Source: Virgibacillus halotolerans (GTDB lineage: Bacteria; Bacillota; Bacilli; Bacillales; Amphibacillaceae). From it: a DNA stretch of 64,000 bases. The notes under the pieces are model-generated. The model was not told where the DNA came from and searched no databases. It was given only the letters and a program-made list of their open reading frames with translations. The DNA lies in assembly GCF_016908515.1 (NCBI RefSeq), contig NZ_JAFBEA010000004.1, forward strand, positions 62,001-126,000. Direction: 5' to 3'. Position numbers and translations under genes: made by a program. Below, in pieces: positions 35,816 through 45,211 of this stretch. How positions within the stretch are numbered: the first letter of the stretch is position 1; each line of letters opens with the position of its first letter.

Positions 35816-35978
35816 AATTTCGAGATCCGTTTGCGACTTTATTCCATCATAACCAAACCATAGTCACATTTTTTCTTAACCTGGTGTAATAGATGCAACT
35901 TTAATCAAAAAGGTATAAATTTGGAGAAGAAGGCGTATTATTACCTTACGCTTTCCTCTCCTTAATAAAGCATCAAAT

Positions 35979-37670
35979 TTAATCTTCCATGTAAACATTT
36001 TTCAATAAATAGGTTGGTCCAAATAAGTGTTCTTTCAAGTTTTTCACAGATGGTTTGATGAGAATTAATCTGCCTCGTTGATAAATTGGTGCAATTACCG
36101 CGTCCTCCTCAATTAACAATTTCTCAGCCTCCAGCATTGTTTTCCAGCGATTAGCAGGGTCATTTGCATATTTCACTTTTGCATCATCAATTAATTCATC
36201 ATATTTTGCATTTGAATAACTTGTATCACTTGCATGTCCTCCTGCACCGTCAGAGACAAACAAATCAAGGAAAGTCATTGGATCCATATAGTCCGGTCCC
36301 CACCCGGTTATTACCATGTCGTAATTTTGGGACTTCGATTCTTGCAAGAGTACTTTAAATGGTACGTTTGTTACTTCCACTGTTAATCCATCAAGATTTG
36401 ATTGCAATTGGTTTTGAAAATATTCACTGGTTTTCTTGGCATTTTCCTTGTCATCGTTTAAAAGTTCGAGCGTGATTTCATCCACACCTAATTCCTCTAA
36501 ACCTTTTTGCCAATATTCCTTCGCCTTTTCAACATTATAGTCCATTAAATTACCGTTTTCTTCTCGGAAGTCCTCATCTGTATCGGGGTTCTTTACCAAC
36601 CCGTTAGGAATGAGACCACCGATAGGGACCGATCCATTCGCTAAAACTGTTTCTGCATATGCTTCTTTATCAAATGCCATGGATAATGCTTTACGAATGT
36701 TCTTGTTGGCCATTGGTGTATCTTTGCCATCACGTTGTTGATTAAATTTAAGGAAAAATGTGCTCCCTTCCTTAAACGTGGATGCGTTTTCATCATTTTG
36801 GTATTGCTGTGCATACTCAGCACTTAACTCTGCTGTTCGATCTACTTCATCCGTTTCAAATAAATTTACCGCTGTGCTTGGTTCTTTGGAAACTTGTACA
36901 TTTACTTCATCCAATTGCACGCTATCTTTATCGTAATAATTATCGTTTTTAACATACTTCCAAGTTAATCCGGACCCATCCCACTCCGTTAATTTAAATG
37001 GACCATTTGCCAGCATATTGTCACTGTTCGTACCAAAAGCTTCTCCTTTTTCTTCAACAAATTCTTCGTTTAACGGTAAGTATGTACCGAATGCCAATAA
37101 AGAATCAAAGTATTCGACCGGTCTTTCCAACGTAACTTTTAATGTATAGTCGTCCACTGCTTTAATTTTTAAATCCTCTGGTTTCTTATCCCCTTCCATA
37201 ATTTCCGTTGCATTTTCAATAATGCCAGAAAACATGTAAGCATATTGAGATCCGGTATTAGGATCTACTGCTCTTTGCCAAGAATAGACAAAGTCATTGG
37301 CTGTTACAGGATCGCCGTTCGCCCATTCTACGTCCTCACGTAACTTGAAATTGTAAACCTTTCCATTTTCACTTACGTCAGGCTCTCCATCTGAAATAGC
37401 TGGAACCGGTGTACCATCTTCGCCAATAGCATAAAGACCTTCCATTGTTTGTCCAAACACAACAAAGCTGGCAGCATCCGTTGCTAGTGACGGGTCCCCC
37501 GTTGGGATTTCAGCTACTTCAATCAGGTTAAGGACTTGCTCACCCGAAGCTTCCCCGTTACCTGAATTCTTTTTATCACTACTACCACTTGAATCTGAAC
37601 TACATGCGGATAGCGTCATTACCACAATCATAGATAACACCATAAAAATATAGTATTTTGATTTTTTCAT
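35979..37670 (-). CDS. OppA-type oligopeptide/solute-binding lipoprotein
   Basis: 563 residues from the ATG at 37670 (AAAGGATGG upstream). Lipoprotein signal peptide MIVVMTLSACSSDS with Cys near residue 23, then a family 5 binding-protein body (YNFKLREDVEWANGDPVTA, DYVYSW-like VYSWQRAVDP, and VSDGAGGHASDTSYSN). OppA-class proteins deliver peptides, and occasionally oligosaccharides or murein peptides, to an Opp/Dpp permease. No permease or ATPase is nearby, so it must use one encoded elsewhere. It is divergent from the large GH-A hydrolase gene, which hints at glycopeptide use; that is inference. Confidence 0.9.
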   Translation of the reverse strand: MKKSKYYIFMVLSMIVVMTLSACSSDSSGSSDKKNSGNGEASGEQVLNLIEVAEIPTGDPSLATDAASFVVFGQTMEGLYAIGEDGTPVPAISDGEPDVSENGKVYNFKLREDVEWANGDPVTANDFVYSWQRAVDPNTGSQYAYMFSGIIENATEIMEGDKKPEDLKIKAVDDYTLKVTLERPVEYFDSLLAFGTYLPLNEEFVEEKGEAFGTNSDNMLANGPFKLTEWDGSGLTWKYVKNDNYYDKDSVQLDEVNVQVSKEPSTAVNLFETDEVDRTAELSAEYAQQYQNDENASTFKEGSTFFLKFNQQRDGKDTPMANKNIRKALSMAFDKEAYAETVLANGSVPIGGLIPNGLVKNPDTDEDFREENGNLMDYNVEKAKEYWQKGLEELGVDEITLELLNDDKENAKKTSEYFQNQLQSNLDGLTVEVTNVPFKVLLQESKSQNYDMVITGWGPDYMDPMTFLDLFVSDGAGGHASDTSYSNAKYDELIDDAKVKYANDPANRWKTMLEAEKLLIEEDAVIAPIYQRGRLILIKPSVKNLKEHLFGPTYLLKNVYMED

Positions 37671-37741
37671 ATCTACCATCCTTTCATTTTTATATTCCAT
37701 ATATATTATACATTATTTTAGTAATATTTTCATTAATTAAT

Positions 37742-37763
37742 TTAGTAAATATATTGTTACTAA
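37742..37763. promoter_or_regulatory. Inverted repeat in the oppA / GH-A divergent region
   Basis: Arms TTAGTAA and TTACTAA are separated by 8 bp, and a half-like TTAGTAA recurs near 37724. It is a possible shared operator for the two divergent genes. Confidence 0.35.
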
Positions 37764-37779
37764 TGAAATACATTTTAGT

Positions 37780-37788
37780 TGCTATAAT
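37780..37788 (+). promoter_or_regulatory. Extended -10 promoter element for the GH-A hydrolase gene
   Basis: TGCTATAAT is a perfect extended -10 about 70 bp before the ATG at 37860. No good -35 is visible, as is common for this class. Confidence 0.45.
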
Positions 37789-37859
37789 AAATCATAACTA
37801 TTAAATTGAAACTATCAGCTTTTATCAATAAATAAATCGCAAATGGAGGTTTTTCATCA

Positions 37860-40800
37860 ATGTCAAATATCGTTATATTTTACGATTCAAATTTCCCACT
37901 AGATAGCAGTAAACCGAATCACGCCTTCATAGAACATTTACGTCAGGGGACTGAAATTGTTAATGCCACATCGTTAAGGAAAGCGCTATCACGAAATAAT
38001 GTAAATTGTTTTGTTAGCCTGCATGGCCCTTACTTCCCTAAAGATGCCTGGCAAGCGATTCTCAATCACCTCAAGCATGGTAAACAAATGATACATATCG
38101 GTGGCATTCCATTTCGTACCCCCTGCTATATGGAAGATGGTGAATGGAAAAAGGAGCGATCGCAAACCGCCTATCATCAGCAATTAAATATCCATGAAGC
38201 TTTACCTGTTCATTCCAAACCGATTACTTCTTTGCAACATAATGGGGACATTCCTGTCTTCCGTAATAAGGAGGATTTATTCACCATTGAAGATACATAC
38301 AATTTTATATTACATGTAACGAAGACAAGTGCGATTGAAGAAGAAATGGGCTCTGCTGGTCCAATGGATGCACATATTTTTCCTTTGTTAAAAGGATTTT
38401 CAAAAACTGGACGGGAAGTTGCTGCACCTGGTGTGTTAATTGAACACACTAAAGGTGAATTTAGGGGGGCACGTTGGCTTTTTATTAACCAAAAAATGAC
38501 TGCAGCATTTTGGACAGAGAAAGGGGCAAAGGCATTAATGGAATTCGCTTCTTTCGTTGGAAACGGGGTAACCGAGATGTGGCTGAAAACAAACTATGCT
38601 ACATATGATGAAGGTGAACGACCGAAGATAACGTATCAATTACAGGCATTTAAAAAAGAGATAACCGATTGGACAATAAGTTTTCATGTCACACAAGTGG
38701 ATCAGGAAATTTTTTCTAAGAAAGAGAAAATCGAAGCCTCCCAGCAATTAAATTCACTCTCTTTCATTGTGCCACTAGATATTAGTCCTGGCTTATATAC
38801 AATTACATGCGAAGCTGAATCCTGCACAGGTGAAAAGCGCATCCTTCATCAAGCTTTCTGGGGGATGGATAAGACACTCCTCGCATCTGGAGAGCCATTA
38901 ACATATGGTCGAGACTATTTTGAAAAAGGTGGACGTCCCTTGCCGATTGTCGGAATGACTTATATGACATCAGATGTCGCACGCTATTTTCTTTTCTTGC
39001 CCAATCCGCATGTTTGGGATCGAGACATGGCACAAATGAAACGTGCTGGGATCAATTACATTCGAACCGGCATTTGGACTGCCTGGCGTAATATGATGTT
39101 TATTGATGGACATGTTGATGAAAATATACTGCGTTCAATTGATGCATTCATTTTATGCGCTAGGAAACATGATCTTGAAGTCACATTTAATTTCTTTTCC
39201 TTTACACCTGAAACATGGGGCGGGGAAAATCCATATCTAGATCCAAGGAGCCTAGAAGCACAGAAAAGATTTATCACTGCCATTGTTTCTAGACATACAA
39301 AGACGACAAATGTTCATTGGGATTTAATTAATGAGTCATCCTTATTTGACCCTAACCAGACATTTGCTGGACCGCGTCCGCTTCAGGACCCATATGATCG
39401 GAAGGCATATCGAGAATGGTTACAGGGGCGACATGGATCGATACGCTCACTTCAGGAAAAGTGGAATATGACACCACAGGAGCTGCCGTCGTTTGATACG
39501 ATCGAGCCACCTGAACCCAGTGACATCAATTTTGGAATCAGAGATATGATCACCGGAAAAAAAGGATTAAAATGGCTCGACTACACACTGTACACGATGG
39601 ATATGCATAATCAATGGGTAAAGGAACTTACAGATACAATTAAAAAAATTGCTCCCGACCAGCTCGTTACTGTCGGACAGGACGAAGCGCTCGCAGGCCA
39701 GCGTCCTTCGCCATTGTTCTATAGTGAAGTGGTTGATTATACAACGAACCATACATGGTGGTTAATGGACCAACTTGTATGGGATGGTATTTTTACAAAA
39801 GCACCAGACAAACCAAATCTGATTCAGGAAACTGGTATCATGTATGTAGAAAGTCCGAATAATCAGGCTAGAAGAAGTGAATATGAGCTTAGAAACATTC
39901 TCGAACGTAAATATGCTTACGCCTTTTCCACTGGTGGCGCAGGTGCAGTTCAATGGCTTTGGAACACAAACTTCTATATGAACAATATTAATGAATCTAA
40001 CATTGGAGCGATTCGAGCAGATGGTACGGAAAAACCGGAAACAAATGTATCCTATGACTTTGGTGCATTTGTCAATGAAACACGGGATTTATTCCATGAT
40101 CGCGCATTGGAAGACATTGCAGTTGTCTTTCCCTACTCAAATGACTTCTCCAATCGGAAACTGGCATTGGATGCAACAACAAAGCTTACGAGAACCTTAG
40201 CATACGAGATGAACCTGCCATTCCGTGCGATAAGTGAATACCATCTCGATGTCCTTGAAAAAGATGCGCCTAAATTAATTGTCGTACCAAGTGCACATAA
40301 CTTCAGCAATGAAGCACTGCAGATCATTTTAAAAAACGTACAAGAAAAGGGTATGACATTATTGTTTACAGGTCCCATTAATATAGATGAATACTGGAAT
40401 GAAACGAAGCGAATGGATAATGTTATAGGGGCTACGAGGATAGAAAACATACTGCGGGAAGAATTATTGGAAATTCAGGCCAAACAATATCCAGTTTCTT
40501 TTGGAGGAGAAAGAATTGCTGATACAAAAAAGGAATTGTTAACGGCCGGGAACACTGAAACATTAGTCGAAAGGACATATGGAATAGGTAAAGTGATCTG
40601 GTCACCGATACCAGTTGAATTAAATGATCGTAGTGAAGTGATGATTGCATTATATGAGTATGCCATAAAGCAAGCTGGAGTCTCTCGTCATCTTGAGTGG
40701 TTCCAAGGAGATCTTCCAGGTAACTATGGAAGAAAGCTAACCTTTGCAAATGGATACTTGTTTGTTTTTGTTTCCGAATTCGGCAAAGATAGCAACATGA

Positions 40801-40937
40801 AGATTAAAGATCCTGAGACGAACAAGATTTATACCTTTCCGCTCGAATCTGAGAGAACCGTTATGTTCGCAACCGATAAAGCTGGTCAGATTACTGCTAT
40901 TTATCGCCCAGACGAAGTAGAAATTTTGTGTGATTAG
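37860..40937 (+). CDS. Clan GH-A glycoside hydrolase (GH42-like), 1025 residues
   Basis: A GGAGGT site precedes the ATG. Residues 1-115 form an alpha/beta domain like a glutamine-amidotransferase fold, unusual at the N-terminus. A beta-rich part spans about 230-340 and a TIM barrel about 365-720. The barrel carries a likely acid/base Glu in WDLINESSLF (about residue 492) and nucleophile Glu in LIQETGIMY (about 657), as in clan GH-A. A second flavodoxin-like domain (PKLIVVPSAHNFS, about 800) resembles the trimerisation domain of GH42 beta-galactosidases. There is no signal peptide. Beta-galactosidase or a related exo-activity is the best guess; the family cannot be fixed from sequence alone. 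It is the only large plus-strand enzyme of the island. Confidence 0.78.
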   Translation: MSNIVIFYDSNFPLDSSKPNHAFIEHLRQGTEIVNATSLRKALSRNNVNCFVSLHGPYFPKDAWQAILNHLKHGKQMIHIGGIPFRTPCYMEDGEWKKERSQTAYHQQLNIHEALPVHSKPITSLQHNGDIPVFRNKEDLFTIEDTYNFILHVTKTSAIEEEMGSAGPMDAHIFPLLKGFSKTGREVAAPGVLIEHTKGEFRGARWLFINQKMTAAFWTEKGAKALMEFASFVGNGVTEMWLKTNYATYDEGERPKITYQLQAFKKEITDWTISFHVTQVDQEIFSKKEKIEASQQLNSLSFIVPLDISPGLYTITCEAESCTGEKRILHQAFWGMDKTLLASGEPLTYGRDYFEKGGRPLPIVGMTYMTSDVARYFLFLPNPHVWDRDMAQMKRAGINYIRTGIWTAWRNMMFIDGHVDENILRSIDAFILCARKHDLEVTFNFFSFTPETWGGENPYLDPRSLEAQKRFITAIVSRHTKTTNVHWDLINESSLFDPNQTFAGPRPLQDPYDRKAYREWLQGRHGSIRSLQEKWNMTPQELPSFDTIEPPEPSDINFGIRDMITGKKGLKWLDYTLYTMDMHNQWVKELTDTIKKIAPDQLVTVGQDEALAGQRPSPLFYSEVVDYTTNHTWWLMDQLVWDGIFTKAPDKPNLIQETGIMYVESPNNQARRSEYELRNILERKYAYAFSTGGAGAVQWLWNTNFYMNNINESNIGAIRADGTEKPETNVSYDFGAFVNETRDLFHDRALEDIAVVFPYSNDFSNRKLALDATTKLTRTLAYEMNLPFRAISEYHLDVLEKDAPKLIVVPSAHNFSNEALQIILKNVQEKGMTLLFTGPINIDEYWNETKRMDNVIGATRIENILREELLEIQAKQYPVSFGGERIADTKKELLTAGNTETLVERTYGIGKVIWSPIPVELNDRSEVMIALYEYAIKQAGVSRHLEWFQGDLPGNYGRKLTFANGYLFVFVSEFGKDSNMKIKDPETNKIYTFPLESERTVMFATDKAGQITAIYRPDEVEILCD

Positions 40938-41008
40938 TCGTTCCATTATATTCGGGTTTCTTGCCATGGGGTTCAGCGTTCGGGCCGAGGTTCAGCGATG
41001 TTCGCATA

Positions 41009-41046
41009 AAGCAGGCTGTCCGACAATGGACAACCTGCTTATTTTT
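41009..41046 (+). terminator. Terminator of the GH-A hydrolase gene
   Basis: AAGCAGG-x-TGTCC pairs with GGACA-x-CCTGCTT (one mismatch), 6-nt loop, then TTTTT. The T run overlaps the stop codon of the converging fucosidase gene. Confidence 0.75.
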
Positions 41047-42349
41047 AATCCTCTAAAAACAATTCCACAACTGGTACGATTACATTCGGTTTTTGAACCG
41101 GAAGATCCAACACAATGGATCTGCTATCAATCTTTGTCTCTGTACTTGTAATTATTTCTTCAGGATCAAACACTCTAAAGTAAACTTCTGATGCATCATG
41201 AAGCAGTTGCGCATACTTTACTTTTCCAGCTAAACCTTTTAAATGAACATGCCTAAATGGCCATGAGTAGATATGAAGATATAGACGATTTCCTTTTTGT
41301 GTATAGCGACAGTCAGCTGGGACTTGATATTCACTATGTGTTGTCCCATAAATCGAACGCGCGTGCAGTCTCATCCACTCACCAATTCCATGCAATCGAT
41401 CCAGGGAACGCTGATCAAATTCTCCCCGTCCATTGGGACCAACATTCATCAGTAAGTTTCCACCTTTAGAAATGGTATCAATTAACATTTTTAATAACAT
41501 CTCTGTTGATTTCCAGTCCAAATTATCACGATGATAACCCCATGTCCCGTTCATTGTTTGGCATGCTTCCCAGATTACAGGCAGCCCATTCTTCTTAACA
41601 GGTTCATTCGGCTGATACTGCTCAGGTGTTATTACCCCACGATTTAAGTCCAGACGATCATTTAACAGGATATTGGGCTGCAAATCCAATACAAGTTTTT
41701 CTAATTCCGCTGCTTTCCAATCCGTCGCACCTTTCCCTTTAGACCATTCCCAATCACGATGCGGATAAGAAAAATCAAACCACAAATAATCTATTTGGCC
41801 GTATTCGGTTAATAATTCTGTCACTTGGCCATGCAAAAAATCCACATACTTATTCATATTCCGACCAGTATTGTCCTGTTTATCACGCTGTGGATGTAAT
41901 CCATCAATCGGAAACTCCGGATGATGCCAATCGATTAAGGAATGATACAATCCAATCTTTAATCCTTCTTCACGAAAAGCAGCTAAAATTTCCTGCAATA
42001 AATCTCGTTTAATCGGTGTGTTAGTCACTTTGTAGTCACTTAGCTTTGTATCCCATAAAGCAAATCCTTCGTGATGTTTTGTCGTAATGACCACATATTT
42101 CATTCCAGCGTTTTTAGCAGCACGTGCCCATACCCTTGCATCTAATAGGTCTGGTTCAAAGTGCTCAAAATATCTGTTGTACACATCTGGATGGATCTTT
42201 TCATGGGTCATGAACCACTCATGGCGTGCACCTGCAGCATACAATCCAAAATGGATAAACAAACCGAAACGATCATGCAGAAACCAGTTTGGATCACCAT
42301 AGTCCAATGGCCAATTTGCATATGTTTGTTCCTTTGTATTTGTATTCAA
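41045..42349 (-). CDS. Alpha-L-fucosidase (GH29)
   Basis: 434 residues, no signal peptide. Typical GH29 segments are RFGLFIHFGLYA (about 28-39), YVVITTKHHEGFALWDT, YGQIDYLWFDFSYPHRDWEW (nucleophile Asp in LWFDFS, near residue 197) and GGNLLMNVGPNGRGEF. The enzyme releases alpha-linked L-fucose with retention, in the cytoplasm. No fucose isomerase, kinase or aldolase is present in the window, so released fucose must be handled elsewhere or exported. A metallophosphoesterase gene lies 75 bp upstream in the same direction. Confidence 0.92.
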   Translation of the reverse strand: MNTNTKEQTYANWPLDYGDPNWFLHDRFGLFIHFGLYAAGARHEWFMTHEKIHPDVYNRYFEHFEPDLLDARVWARAAKNAGMKYVVITTKHHEGFALWDTKLSDYKVTNTPIKRDLLQEILAAFREEGLKIGLYHSLIDWHHPEFPIDGLHPQRDKQDNTGRNMNKYVDFLHGQVTELLTEYGQIDYLWFDFSYPHRDWEWSKGKGATDWKAAELEKLVLDLQPNILLNDRLDLNRGVITPEQYQPNEPVKKNGLPVIWEACQTMNGTWGYHRDNLDWKSTEMLLKMLIDTISKGGNLLMNVGPNGRGEFDQRSLDRLHGIGEWMRLHARSIYGTTHSEYQVPADCRYTQKGNRLYLHIYSWPFRHVHLKGLAGKVKYAQLLHDASEVYFRVFDPEEIITSTETKIDSRSIVLDLPVQKPNVIVPVVELFLED

Positions 42350-42424
42350 TGCTTTTTCCCTCCAATGGTTAAAATTATTTTTTAAAAAATTATCGGGATG
42401 ATTGATAAGCTGTTATTAAACTAT

Positions 42425-43357
42425 TTAAATTGTATCTACTTCTTTTTGCTCATGTGTATAATAAAAGATGTTTTCTCCCCCAGCCAAGCTAAGCCAAGAT
42501 TCAAAGCGACTTTCACCTTCAAATAGTCGTATTACTCTAGCTCCACGTTCCAATGAACCGTATACATTATACCCAGTTATACGACCATAACATAATGAAA
42601 TATCGTTTAAAACGCCACAATAGTCATTATCGTGATCGTGACCCGCAAAAGTTCCCATCACATTACCTTCTTCGAGGATCGCTGTATATAATCCGCTGTT
42701 AAAGTTTGGCGAAGTAATTTGCTCCAATTTATTACCAGATACTTTTCCGACCTGTAAAACTTCTTTATATTCAGGTAATGGAATATGGAAAAAGGCTAAT
42801 GCGGGAAGTTGCCGGGTCATTAATTTCTCATACTTTTTTGACTCGGAAACAAACCAGCCCACTTGATCAGTATGTATCCATTCATAACCACCGATATGTT
42901 TTGGGGCATATGCTCCGGAATCTAGAAAATACAGCAATGCTTCACTTTTTTTGCCTTCACGGGATTGAATTGTTAATGCGTAATTTCCTATCCCATGTAT
43001 TTCTTTCGGTCCTTGTTCAGCTATTGAATTCGCATAATCCTCTTGAATCCTGAATAGCTCTTCCCTAGTTATATTCGCCTCTGAATCATGATTTCCGTAA
43101 ACAATAGCAAACGGAATATCCCATTGAGAGATATGGTCCAATACCCTTCTATAATTTTGAGCTGCCCCCTCGGCCTCACTCCAAATTAGGTCTCCAGTAA
43201 CTACAATTAAATCCGGCATTTCATTTTGAATGATTTCATTTATTAGATGGAATGTTTTACTATCCGGTTCGTTGCCGTCATCCGCACCTATGTGCAAATC
43301 TGTTAGTTGAACGATTTTAAACGAGCCGTCTTTCCGGAATTTTAAATCTCTTTTCAT
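42425..43357 (-). CDS. Calcineurin-like metallophosphoesterase
   Basis: 310 residues from the ATG at 43357, which follows AAAGGAGAAC; the longer in-frame start lies in fossil sequence. All five metallophosphoesterase blocks are visible: LTDLHIG (about 19-25), VVTGDLIW, VYGNHDSE, FFHIPLPEY and GHDHDNDY. It probably hydrolyses a phosphomonoester or diester in the cytoplasm and belongs to a DcrA/YkuE-like group. Such genes often accompany glycan clusters. Upstream lies a truncated endonuclease/exonuclease/phosphatase gene, so two phosphodiesterase-type genes once stood side by side. Confidence 0.87.
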   Translation of the reverse strand: MKRDLKFRKDGSFKIVQLTDLHIGADDGNEPDSKTFHLINEIIQNEMPDLIVVTGDLIWSEAEGAAQNYRRVLDHISQWDIPFAIVYGNHDSEANITREELFRIQEDYANSIAEQGPKEIHGIGNYALTIQSREGKKSEALLYFLDSGAYAPKHIGGYEWIHTDQVGWFVSESKKYEKLMTRQLPALAFFHIPLPEYKEVLQVGKVSGNKLEQITSPNFNSGLYTAILEEGNVMGTFAGHDHDNDYCGVLNDISLCYGRITGYNVYGSLERGARVIRLFEGESRFESWLSLAGGENIFYYTHEQKEVDTI

Positions 43358-43731
43358 ATGTTCTCCTTTCACTCCTTCATATTTTACGTTTAATAGTGCT
43401 ACAATCATTAGTTATTCTTGCTTGATTAATTGCTTGATTCGTGTTTTTCTTTCTTCTCAAGTATTAGGGGAAGAATCAAAATCGTTACGCATATTGCAGG
43501 TCATGATACGATACATTTTTGATATCCTCTCCTTGTAAATACTTATCTTTCTATACCGTTATAATAACACGAAATAAGCTAAATACTCCGACAACAATGC
43601 AAACTCTATATAATTTTCTATTTAGTCACCTAAAATTGCACAAATGGTAAGGAAAGCTTTTGGTCTTATATTAAACCTATGAGTCATCTATCATTAAGTT
43701 GATATCATCTTTGAAAAGGGGTACTTATATT
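43358..43731. other. 374-bp divergent region with a gene fossil
   Basis: The left part contains the remnant of an endonuclease/exonuclease/phosphatase gene (listed). The rest must hold the cutC promoter and is otherwise featureless. Confidence 0.5.
43412..43516 (-). pseudogene. Fossil 5' end of an endonuclease/exonuclease/phosphatase-family gene
   Basis: From an ATG at 43516 with AAGGAGAGGAT upstream, 19 codons read MYRIMTCNMRNDFDSSPNT. A TGA (43457-43459) then stands where the family has Trp, followed in frame by EERKTRIKQLIKQE and a TAA. The pattern R-I-M-T-x-N-x-R-x-D-...-W-E-x-R-K-x-x-I is the well-known N-terminus of EEP-family hydrolases. So a TGG-to-TGA change plus loss of the remaining ~220 codons left only the start. 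The metallophosphoesterase gene now begins 55 bp further on. Confidence 0.65.
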
Positions 43732-44421
43732 ATGGTATTAGAGGTTATTGCTACAAATCTGACCGATGTAAAACAAGCTACACGGTATGGGGCAAATCGT
43801 TTAGAACTAAGTCCTAGTATGAGTGAATTGGGAATAACACCTAGCTTTGGTTTAATTAAAGCTGCGGTCAAAGCTGTCGATATTCCAATAAATGTAATCG
43901 TTAGACCGCATAGTCAATCCTTTCAATATAATGAAGACGATCTAACAAGTATGATAACTGATATTGAAATGATTAAAGAATTAGGCGCCAACGGGATTGT
44001 TATTGGTGCCTTAACAGATAAAGGTACGGTTGATGAAGAAACATTAAAGCAATTATTGGATGTTTCTGGCGATCTAGATGTAACCTTTCATCGTGCATTT
44101 GATTTTGCCAGAAATCAGAGGGAAGCTTTAGCGTGTTTATCAAACTATCCGCAAGTTACACATATTCTTACTGCTGGGGGTAACTATGATGCACCTGACG
44201 CGGTAAATGAGCTAAATCAACTTGTCGAAGATGCTAAAGATACAAATTTGACGATCATGGCTGGTCACGGTTTACGCGTGGATACTTTTAAAGACTTTTA
44301 TAACCAGGTAAAAGTCAAAGAAGTGCACTTTGGCTCAGGGGTAAGAGTAAATAACAGCTTCAGACATATGATCGACAGCAACAAAGTAAAGAGAGTAAAG
44401 GACATCCTCCGAGAAAGATAA
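43732..44421 (+). CDS. cutC: CutC family protein
   Basis: 229 residues from the ATG at 43732 (AAGGGG upstream); an earlier in-frame start at 43699 gives an unlikely 11-residue extension. A TIM barrel with the CutC signature NRLELSPSMSELGITPSFGLI (Glu-Leu at about 24-25) and VTFHRAFDFARN, HILTAGG and IMAGHGLRVD. It was named for copper homeostasis, but the biochemical role is unclear, and members often occur in sugar clusters, which fits here. It converges with the SIS gene and ends at a strong terminator. Confidence 0.9.
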   Translation: MVLEVIATNLTDVKQATRYGANRLELSPSMSELGITPSFGLIKAAVKAVDIPINVIVRPHSQSFQYNEDDLTSMITDIEMIKELGANGIVIGALTDKGTVDEETLKQLLDVSGDLDVTFHRAFDFARNQREALACLSNYPQVTHILTAGGNYDAPDAVNELNQLVEDAKDTNLTIMAGHGLRVDTFKDFYNQVKVKEVHFGSGVRVNNSFRHMIDSNKVKRVKDILRER

Positions 44422-44432
44422 ATAATGTAAAT

Positions 44433-44481
44433 AGGTCTATAGCATAAGCATTATGTATGCCCCTGCTATAGACCTGTTTTT
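44433..44481 (+). terminator. Terminator of cutC
   Basis: A perfect 12-bp stem AGGTCTATAGCA / TGCTATAGACCT is followed by GTTTTT. It lies between converging genes and may also stop the PTS operon on the minus strand. Confidence 0.85.
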
Positions 44482-45211
44482 ACAATGTAATCCTATCACT
44501 ATACTTATTGATAAGTTTCTGATTATGATCATCTGCACCTTCTATATTTCCGCTAAGGAAAACCGGGGGTGTGAATCCATTTTCAGCCATTTGGACAATT
44601 GCATCAGCTAAAATTCCATTTAAAATGGCTCCGCCAACAACGGTGGAACTTGGTGAAAAGCTTACCTCGACCATATCATGAGACAAGAGTGCATCCCCAA
44701 TTGGCGCATGATTGTCAATCACAAGGTCAACAACATCAAACAAATATTGACCGTTTGTATGCCTAGATATCTGACTGGATGCATAGGTAATGGAGGTTAT
44801 GCCAATTACGTATGCCCCTTTTCTTTTTCCAATTTGGGCAACATCAACTGGAACAGGATTCCTACCGGATGTGGATAGAACAAAAAGCACATCTCCAGAT
44901 CGTATATCCTGTGTTTCCATAAATGTTTTTGCGTAATCATTTTTTCGCTCGATAGTTGAAGATCGAACAGCCCCCTCATGAAGCATTAAGGGCTCATGTA
45001 AAATTGGATGAATTGGCACCAAACCGCCAGCACGGTAATATACCTCTTCCGTTAAAATGTGGGAATGTCCACATCCAAATAAATGAATTACTCCGCCTTG
45101 TTGAATCGCATCCGCAACCTTTTGTGCGGCTTGCTTCATTTCTTCCTTTTCTTCTTTTTCAACAACTGCCAACAGATTCTTTATTTTACTGAAGTAATTG
45201 TCAATCATCAT
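44480..45211 (-). CDS. SIS-domain protein (UPF0309-like)
   Basis: 243 residues. A single SIS domain of the GmhA/DiaA-like SIS_2 type: IHLFGCGHSHILTEEVYYRAGG (about 41-62) and VLFVLSTSGRNPVPVDVA (about 110-127, the Ser/Thr phosphosugar-binding loop). The length and sequence fit the UPF0309 family. SIS proteins bind or isomerise phosphosugars. The ATG overlaps the stop of the aldolase-like gene by 4 bp (ATGA), so it belongs to the same operon and probably the same pathway, possibly as a phospho-sugar isomerase, deaminase or etherase. Confidence 0.83.
   Translation of the reverse strand: MMIDNYFSKIKNLLAVVEKEEKEEMKQAAQKVADAIQQGGVIHLFGCGHSHILTEEVYYRAGGLVPIHPILHEPLMLHEGAVRSSTIERKNDYAKTFMETQDIRSGDVLFVLSTSGRNPVPVDVAQIGKRKGAYVIGITSITYASSQISRHTNGQYLFDVVDLVIDNHAPIGDALLSHDMVEVSFSPSSTVVGGAILNGILADAIVQMAENGFTPPVFLSGNIEGADDHNQKLINKYSDRITL

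Larger units (their letters stand above)
35509..35978. other. 470-bp intergenic region upstream of the DUF624-AraC operon
   Basis: It holds a cre-like palindrome (35683-35696), a second copy of the 14-mer regulator box (35802-35815), a partial copy at 35664-35672, and an imperfect hairpin at about 35921-35961 (GGAGAAGAAGGCGTA region) that could end the oppA-like gene. No gene is visible. Confidence 0.5.
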
